A model generated the notes under the pieces. The model was not told the origin of the DNA. It ran no database searches and worked only from the letters and a program-made list of their open reading frames with translations. A stretch of DNA of 23,665 nucleotides from a virus. Numbering within the stretch: the stretch's first letter is position 1; the number at the start of each line of letters is the position of its first letter. This document shows positions 20,170 through 23,665 of the stretch, one piece after another. Position numbers and translations under genes: made by a program. The stretch lies in IMG/VR virus record IMGVR_UViG_3300036766_000247, positions 1-23,665 of that record. One strand, given 5' to 3'.

Positions 20170-20362
20170 ATTTCACCGATGTATAGTTGCAAAATGAACC
20201 GATTGTTCCAGCACTGTTATAGACGCGACAAACAACCCCATCGGTAAAGAACTTCATTGTACTATCTCCAATGAAAAGGTGTTTATGATCGTGCTGATCA
20301 ACAACATTGATCCTTGTTTCGACTGCTGCGCGATTGTCTCTCCAGGTATTTGGTTTTGTCAT
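20159..20362 (-). CDS. Hypothetical small beta-rich protein
   Basis: 67 residues: WRDNRAAVETRINVVDQHDH, then KHLFIGDSTMKFFTDGVVCR and YNSAGTIGSFCNYTSVKYG. Beta-strand alternation suggests a small sheet. The start overlaps the preceding stop as ATGA. No family recognised. Confidence 0.6.
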   Translation of the reverse strand: MTKPNTWRDNRAAVETRINVVDQHDHKHLFIGDSTMKFFTDGVVCRVYNSAGTIGSFCNYTSVKYGD

Positions 20363-20703
20363 GCTATTTGCTCCTGTGGTTGGTATGTTATTGTGCGCAA
20401 CTCCTGTATCTGATTATCAATTTCCCTAAGTACAACATGGTGCTCAGCCATAATTCTACGCTTTCTGTCCTGCAGATAGATAATGGACTGAGTTGTAAGA
20501 TCAAGTTCACATGGAGGTATTTTGAGAATCACTTCCTGTTCATAAAGCTTTATGTATTTGTGATATTCGTCACCATCAGGATAGCTCTCGGTAAGATCGA
20601 AACAATCAGTACGAACTTGACCATACGAATAAGAATCGGCCTTCACATCGATAGTGACGAAGAGTTTTGTTGTAATTGTGGTGGGTATTTCTGCTTGTTT
20701 CAT
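20359..20703 (-). CDS. Hypothetical protein
   Basis: 114 residues from the ATG at 20703, coupled by ATGA to the preceding gene and preceded by AAAGGA; a longer start at 20733 is less likely. IPTTITTKLFVTIDVKADSY is followed by a strand-rich first half and a C-terminal helix (QDRKRRIMAEHHVVLREIDN) that may form a coiled coil. No family recognised. The last residues EQIA plus stop are almost repeated by the preceding gene's EQVA plus stop. Confidence 0.6.
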   Translation of the reverse strand: MKQAEIPTTITTKLFVTIDVKADSYSYGQVRTDCFDLTESYPDGDEYHKYIKLYEQEVILKIPPCELDLTTQSIIYLQDRKRRIMAEHHVVLREIDNQIQELRTITYQPQEQIA

Positions 20704-21011
20704 GCTACTTGTTCCTTTGCTTTTGCAAGACATTCACGATAGTATTCCATTGCTCCTTGGCGTCCCCAACAATGCGCTGGAGCATAATTATAGAGCCAAC
20801 AGACAATTGAGCGTAAGGAGGCGGCATTGAAATTGTCTGCGCGACCAAAAGCCTCTTTAAGGTCATTCTCAAGAACTGCTGTTAAGAAGCCTCCTACAGG
20901 CTGCCCATATTGGACGTAATCCAATAAGGCGTGTCGAGTATGTTCTGGAACATAGCTTTCAGGTGTTTCCATTGCGATCTCAAGTCTTTTCCGATCTAAA
21001 TCGTTCATCAT
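20700..21011 (-). CDS. Conserved phage protein with the GGFLTAVLENDL motif
   Basis: 103 residues. YVPEHTRHALLDYVQYGQPV, followed by GGFLTAVLENDLKEAFGRAD and NFNAASLRSIVCWLYNYAPA, then HCWGRQGAMEYY, is a small helical module (GGFLxAVLxNDLxxAxxRAD) that recurs in phages; function unknown. It starts just after the preceding stop (TAAATG), with GGAGG five bases upstream. The end overlaps the next gene by 4 nt. Confidence 0.75.
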   Translation of the reverse strand: MMNDLDRKRLEIAMETPESYVPEHTRHALLDYVQYGQPVGGFLTAVLENDLKEAFGRADNFNAASLRSIVCWLYNYAPAHCWGRQGAMEYYRECLAKAKEQVA

Positions 21012-21248
21012 TTATGCCTCCACGGTTTGAGGTTGCGGATTCTTAATCCAATCGAGCACTGACTCGATATTTACTCCGTTCAACCGCTTGCTGATCTGTT
21101 GCGGTGTTTGTTTCATGGTGTGAAAGAGGTAATATGCCTTCTCTTCGGCCGTTGGAAGCTTTTCCAAGGTTTCATATTGAAGGCGGATTGATGGATCAAC
21201 GGTTGTGATGAGGTTCTTGAAGCGAGTTTGGAAAGGTTTTCTAGACAT
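21012..21248 (-). CDS. Hypothetical helical protein, first gene of its operon
   Basis: 78 residues from the ATG at 21248 (AGGAG five bases upstream); a longer start at 21287 is disfavoured. The helical pattern includes TRFKNLITTVDPSIRLQYET, EKAYYLFHTMKQTPQQISKR and LNGVNIESVLDWIKNPQPQT; the QQISKRLNG segment suggests a helix-turn-helix but the evidence is thin. It is the first gene after the promoter at 21297-21326. Confidence 0.65.
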   Translation of the reverse strand: MSRKPFQTRFKNLITTVDPSIRLQYETLEKLPTAEEKAYYLFHTMKQTPQQISKRLNGVNIESVLDWIKNPQPQTVEA

Positions 21249-21296
21249 GTTATCTCCTATTGTCATGGTTTCACTGGTATCACTCATTAATAATTA

Positions 21297-21326
21297 ATCT
21301 TAGCATAAAGGTTCTCAGGTACTCAA
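21297..21326 (-). promoter_or_regulatory. Extended -10 promoter
   Basis: Minus strand TTGAGT (21321-21326), 18-nt spacer, TAAGAT (21297-21302) preceded by TGC, the extended -10 signature. It is about 50 nt upstream of the ATG at 21248. No gene was found in the gap 21249-21354. Confidence 0.6.
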
Positions 21327-21354
21327 TGGTTAAAATGATTGTCGCCACATGGAT

Positions 21355-21618
21355 TTAACTGTGCCATGAAAGATACATAAGTCCTTCCTCAGTTATACTA
21401 TACATCGTGCTTTCCTTGCAACAATGTGTACAAGCAATTCGTCCCTCATTCTTAAGTTTGCCCTCTTTGATCATCTTGTGGATTTCAACCCCTATAGCAT
21501 TGTTCTTAATTAGTTCTTCAGACGTTTCGTTTAACTTCTCCCAAAGCATGCTTGTTGACATTTGTCCGCGCTGCTTGGCAAAAATCTTTAGCATTTTGAT
21601 CTTAGTGCTTTCATACAT
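21355..21618 (-). CDS. Winged-helix-like protein with a CxxCC site
   Basis: 87 residues from the ATG at 21618 that overlaps the preceding stop as TAATG. The sequence has a helical start, MLKIFAKQRGQMSTSMLWEK, a helix (IGVEIHKMIKEGKLKNEGRI) and a wing-like end, MYSITEEGLMYLSWHS, resembling a MarR/PadR-type winged helix. ACTHCCKE in the wing region adds a possible metal-binding CxxCC site, unusual for this fold. Probably a transcription factor; the target is unknown. Confidence 0.65.
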   Translation of the reverse strand: MYESTKIKMLKIFAKQRGQMSTSMLWEKLNETSEELIKNNAIGVEIHKMIKEGKLKNEGRIACTHCCKESTMYSITEEGLMYLSWHS

Positions 21619-21821
21619 TATGCATTCACCCACACATGTGTTACCTGACGATGGGAACGTCTACGCGCTCTTTGCGACTTGCTTATCATGAAACGTCCGC
21701 TTCCAGTCTCAAGGCTGTAGTGGAAGCACCTATCAGTTTCCTTGTAGATAAGTCCTACTTCTTCAACACCATCATCTTTGCGTCGGACTTTTACGCGATC
21801 GCCAACCTTAAGTGCAAGCAT
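21618..21821 (-). CDS. Small SH3/KOW-like protein
   Basis: 67 residues: MLALKVGDRVKVRRKDDGVE, then EVGLIYKETDRCFHYSLETG, then FMISKSQRARRRSHRQVTHV. The LKVGDRVKVRRKDDG opening is a beta barrel start like KOW or SH3-type RNA- or DNA-binding folds, and the second half is strongly basic. GGAG precedes the ATG. Function unknown. Confidence 0.65.
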   Translation of the reverse strand: MLALKVGDRVKVRRKDDGVEEVGLIYKETDRCFHYSLETGSGRFMISKSQRARRRSHRQVTHVWVNA

Positions 21822-21927
21822 TATATTTCTCCGTTAGTTTTTCCGAAATTAACATGTCGTTTAGAGTGAACCATTTAGGCACAAGGAAAAGACTTCCCTT
21901 ATAGCGAACTATCTTTGTATTCCTCAT
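21808..21927 (-). CDS. Small protein, 39 aa, tentative
   Basis: The ATG at 21927 overlaps the preceding stop as ATGA. The product is MRNTKIVRYKGSLFLVPKWF followed by TLNDMLISEKLTEKYNACT; it reads like a small beta hairpin plus helix. The ribosome site is an internal ACATC with no clear SD, so it would depend on coupling. It ends 14 nt into the next gene and fills an otherwise empty stretch of about 100 nt. Confidence 0.5.
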   Translation of the reverse strand: MRNTKIVRYKGSLFLVPKWFTLNDMLISEKLTEKYNACT

Positions 21928-22085
21928 GATGTTCGTGTTTCATGTGCATAAATATATCCAAGCTCTTTTCTGTCTCTGGTTGGAGCTACTATAACAACGC
22001 CTGTTATTTCTCCCTCATAGGCATAACAATTGGCATCAGGAGGATACTTCGATAGGGCATCTATCATTTCTTGAACTGTTATCAT
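21924..22085 (-). CDS. Small protein, 53 aa, function unknown
   Basis: The ATG at 22085 overlaps the peptidase-like stop as ATGA. MITVQEMIDALSKYPPDANC then YAYEGEITGVVIVAP and LGYIYAHETRTS show a helix followed by beta strands. The M-x-V-x-E-x-I-x-x-L-x-x-x-P-x-D-A pattern with GEITGVVIV is common in small phage proteins. Function unknown. Confidence 0.7.
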   Translation of the reverse strand: MITVQEMIDALSKYPPDANCYAYEGEITGVVIVAPTRDRKELGYIYAHETRTS

Positions 22086-22462
22086 ATCTTATCACTACCT
22101 CCAACGACCCGCCAAATTTGTTTGATGGTTCGACGTAGTCCGCCTGTTTTGGGACCACGAGGATCATACAGTATCCCATGATCTAGTACAAAGAGGTGAT
22201 CAAATGTTCCTAGGAGAAATAACCCTTTAGGGTATTTTTTAATTACCTTGCGCAACTCTATAGGTTCGGTAGGCTCTAAACGTAAACGTAGTCCAAGTAG
22301 TCCTGCAGCGTTTCTCCATTCAGTATCTTCCATACCTCGTTTTTCTGTAAATCCGTACGACTTACACGCACGTAACACTGCAAACTCATCTATACCAACA
22401 GCATAGTGCAGTGCGCACACAACACAGGCACCTTCAATGGTATGTATTTTAGGTCTTTTCAT
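22082..22462 (-). CDS. Papain-like (C39/C1-type) cysteine peptidase-fold protein
   Basis: 126 residues from the ATG at 22462; the open frame extends further upstream but that part is not protein-like and overlaps the preceding gene. Features: EGACVVCALHYAVGIDEFAV with a candidate nucleophile cysteine (C13 or C16), a helix with KSYGFTEKRGMEDTEWRNAA, LGLRLRL, YPKGLFLLGTFDHLFVLDHG with the candidate catalytic histidine in FDH, and a final ILYDPRGP. The order C...H...D/N is that of papain-like peptidases, and many phages carry small proteins of this kind with unknown substrate. It may be a non-peptidase relative. Confidence 0.6.
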   Translation of the reverse strand: MKRPKIHTIEGACVVCALHYAVGIDEFAVLRACKSYGFTEKRGMEDTEWRNAAGLLGLRLRLEPTEPIELRKVIKKYPKGLFLLGTFDHLFVLDHGILYDPRGPKTGGLRRTIKQIWRVVGGSDKI

Positions 22463-22673
22463 TTGATGTGTCCGCCAATATTTGTGCACGCATCTCTTGC
22501 TCATGTTGATCAGCTGCAGCTTGTGCCAATGCAATAACGCAGTCATAAAAGTCATCTGGCATTTTAACTTGAACAACTGCCTCACCAGCTGGTTTTAATA
22601 GTATATATGCACGACAAATTTTCTTTGTCTTGTCACCATCGAAATGGAACATGAGCTGTTTAATGTGAGCCAT
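22449..22673 (-). CDS. Hypothetical small protein
   Basis: 74 residues: MAHIKQLMFHFDGDKTKKIC, RAYILLKPAGEAVVQVKMPD then DFYDCVIALAQAAADQHEQE. A short strand pair and a C-terminal helix (YDCVIALAQAAADQHEQEMR). The ATG at 22673 follows GAGGAG by eight bases. The start lies 4 nt after the DUF1566 stop, and the end overlaps the peptidase-like gene by 14 nt. No family recognised. Confidence 0.65.
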   Translation of the reverse strand: MAHIKQLMFHFDGDKTKKICRAYILLKPAGEAVVQVKMPDDFYDCVIALAQAAADQHEQEMRAQILADTSNEKT

Positions 22674-22677
22674 TACT

Positions 22678-23133
22678 TCAACTCCTCACCTGCCGGCGCG
22701 GGAGCGAAGGTGCTGCCACCAAGCGCACGGGCCGGCAGGACAAGCGATAGTCGTCCTTAGGGAACCAACCCTCGCTACCACCCGAGAAGCGGACACCAAG
22801 CACGTCGGACGAGTTGTCACGGTCCTCCGTGGACGACCAGTACCAGCAAGGAAAATCGGAACCGCCCCTTTCTGCCGTGCAGAACCCTCCAAACCGGTCT
22901 TTATTTATATACATCAACCGCAATTCATTAAGTGTCGGTATGTACCAACCATCACCAAGGTTTTTAACCGCTTCCACGGCATCAAGATACGTCATGGTTT
23001 CCGGCAGGTCTTTTGGGTAGACATCGAACGGTAGGCCGAAGTCACCGTATGCAACCTTTGACACCTGCGCAATATCTGTTTCCTGAGAGCATATCCATTG
23101 GTAGATGTAATCAAGTTTTTCGCTGTCGTTCAT
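22678..23133 (-). CDS. DUF1566 (Lcl-type C-lectin fold) protein, candidate DGR target
   Basis: 151 residues. The family core is clear: TYLDAVEAVKNLGDGWYIPT, NELRLMYINKDRFGGFCTAE, CWYWSSTE, VRFSGG, then SCRPVRLV at the end. This is the DUF1566/Lcl domain, a C-type-lectin-like fold and a known target class of diversity-generating retroelements (DGRs). The last 40 residues (about 96-137, coordinates 22723-22848) match the usual variable region: between fixed YWSSTE and RPVR lie D, R, D, N, S, S, D, G, S, E and further variable residues, with many codons ending in C or T. The coding strand there is GC-rich and poor in A, unlike the rest of the gene. No reverse transcriptase or template repeat was found here. 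The start overlaps the preceding stop as ATGA. Confidence 0.8.
   Translation of the reverse strand: MNDSEKLDYIYQWICSQETDIAQVSKVAYGDFGLPFDVYPKDLPETMTYLDAVEAVKNLGDGWYIPTLNELRLMYINKDRFGGFCTAERGGSDFPCWYWSSTEDRDNSSDVLGVRFSGGSEGWFPKDDYRLSCRPVRLVAAPSLPRRQVRS
22689..22739. repeat. Inverted repeat at the 3' end of the candidate variable region
   Basis: CCTGCCGGC (22689-22697) and GCCGGCAGG (22731-22739) form a perfect 9-bp inverted repeat, 33 nt apart. GGTG-CTGC-CACC (22709-22720) is a further hairpin inside it. It overlaps the end of the DUF1566 gene. Hairpins or cruciforms just past the variable region are a known feature of DGR targets, although there the loop is shorter. Confidence 0.65.
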
Positions 23134-23291
23134 TTTAATTCTTTCTGTCTAGCTACCTCAAGTGCATCAGAGGCCTTCTCTAAGGCGGCCTTAAATGGAG
23201 CGAGCACTTTAGTTCGACCGCAATCTCTCCACATAGCCCACAAGAGTATGTCGAAATTATCGGTAAGTTTTCGTTTACGTGCCTTTTTCAT
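23130..23291 (-). CDS. Small basic protein, 53 aa
   Basis: The ATG at 23291 and the stop at 23130 both overlap neighbours as ATGA. MKKARKRKLTDNFDILLWAM followed by WRDCGRTKVLAPFKAALEKA and SDALEVARQKELK is basic at the start and helical. No family recognised. Its coupling on both sides supports it as a real gene. Confidence 0.7.
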   Translation of the reverse strand: MKKARKRKLTDNFDILLWAMWRDCGRTKVLAPFKAALEKASDALEVARQKELK

Positions 23292-23562
23292 GCTTCTTCC
23301 TTTATAGGTTTAATACAATCATCAAGAGAAACGCCTTCCTCAAGTGGTCTCACTAATTTAACCTTACGAGGCTTACTTGCTAGGTTCTCTCCAAGATAGT
23401 ACCATTCGCGTCCACACTTAGTGCACGCCTCGAAGACACCCTTAATTATCTCCTTTAATTCGGTATTGTCCATTGGACATTGCATGTTGGGCGCCGCTTG
23501 CGGTTGTTCTGGCGGAGATGTGGTGGTAGTTGTCGTTGCGTTGCGTTGCGTTGGTTGTCCAT
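23288..23562 (-). CDS. Zn-ribbon protein whose natural start is out of frame in this sequence
   Basis: The body encodes MQCPMDNTELKEIIKGVFEA then CTKCGREWYYLG and a basic/acidic C-terminus ending IKPIKEEA. CPxD plus CxxCG is a zinc-ribbon-like motif. The best start is the ATG at 23562: it overlaps the upstream stop as TAATG and has TTGGGGAC upstream. From there the frame is lost after the four-copy CAACG repeat, giving a 34-residue frame that ends at a stop. With one repeat copy fewer the ATG would run in frame into the zinc-ribbon body. As given, the body frame is open only from a weak TTG at 23614. So the gene is frameshifted, phase-variable or carries an assembly slip. Coordinates use the likely original start. 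Confidence 0.6.
23534..23553. repeat. Pentanucleotide tandem repeat (CGTTG)x4
   Basis: Four exact copies, read CGTTG on the plus strand and CAACG on the coding strand, directly inside the N-terminal coding region of the zinc-ribbon gene. As 5 is not a multiple of 3, each gain or loss changes the reading frame. Confidence 0.8.
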
Positions 23563-23665
23563 TATGTCCCCAATAAGTCAGATATCTGTTTCTCGTGCTC
23601 ACGGAGCCATTCAATTAGGTTCCTATAATTGACAACTGCTCCAAAATGATTCTCTCCGGATGCAG
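23562..23665 (-). CDS. C-terminus of a gene that begins beyond the window edge
   Basis: 33 residues visible before the stop: ASGENHFGAVVNYRNLIEWL then REHEKQISDLLGT. The frame runs open to the edge. The stop overlaps the zinc-ribbon ATG as TAATG, which supports this as the true upstream gene. The fragment is too short to name. Confidence 0.65.
   Translation of the reverse strand, partial: ASGENHFGAVVNYRNLIEWLREHEKQISDLLGT

Noticed and set aside
22686-22892. 68-codon minus-strand frame within the DUF1566 gene
   Set aside because: It is a by-product of the GC-rich segment; the DUF1566 frame is clear.
22680-23665. DGR reverse transcriptase or template repeat next to the DUF1566 gene
   Set aside because: None of the frames here or elsewhere in the window has reverse transcriptase motifs such as YxDD, and no segment similar to the variable region was seen.

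Overview
The window is most simply read as part of the early/replication region of a tailed double-stranded DNA bacteriophage. Every supported gene lies on the minus strand. Genes are packed tightly, with many 1-11 nt ATGA, TAATG or similar overlaps, strong AGGAG-type ribosome binding sites and bacterial sigma-70-type promoters. The sequence is AT-leaning. The host cannot be told from this window. The combination of preQ0 genes with phage replication genes recalls the 9g/Seurat-like enterophages, but that is an inference from gene content only. No structural, packaging or lysis genes and no DNA polymerase were recognised. No gene-free stretch exceeds 300 bases; the largest is 16262-16468.

Transcription runs from high to low coordinates. 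The right end (about 23.7-18.9 kb) is a run of small accessory proteins. It contains two unusual loci: a DUF1566 (C-type-lectin-like) protein whose GC-rich, A-poor C-terminus looks like the variable region of a diversity-generating retroelement, and a Zn-ribbon gene whose natural start is thrown out of frame by a four-copy pentanucleotide repeat. A papain-like peptidase candidate and winged-helix proteins are also here. The middle (18.9-12.3 kb) holds more small proteins, a MazG-like pyrophosphohydrolase, a 207-bp gap with two strongly structured elements (one can fold as a cloverleaf), a 798-aa DUF3854-type primase/ATPase, a single-gene unit with its own terminator, a small membrane protein and a RuvC-like resolvase.

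From 12.3 to 7.2 kb come DUF3310, a DJ-1/PfpI-family protein with a partner gene bounded by near-identical 23-nt repeats, an ATP-dependent DNA ligase, an AP2/HNH-type endonuclease overlapping a small zinc-finger gene, and DUF6378. From 7.2 to 3 kb is a recombination/repair cluster: SNF2-type helicase, Cas4/AddB-like Fe-S nuclease, RecA-like ATPase, DUF669 ssDNA-binding candidate and an excisionase-like HTH protein. The left end is a preQ0 operon, queC-folE-queD-(HNH)-queE, with queE cut by the window edge. FolE, QueD, QueE and QueC together would convert GTP to 7-cyano-7-deazaguanine. In phages this base is typically inserted into DNA by a DpdA/TGT-like enzyme, which is not in this window. Six promoter-like sites are listed; four share a CTCTTGA heptamer at the -35 element.
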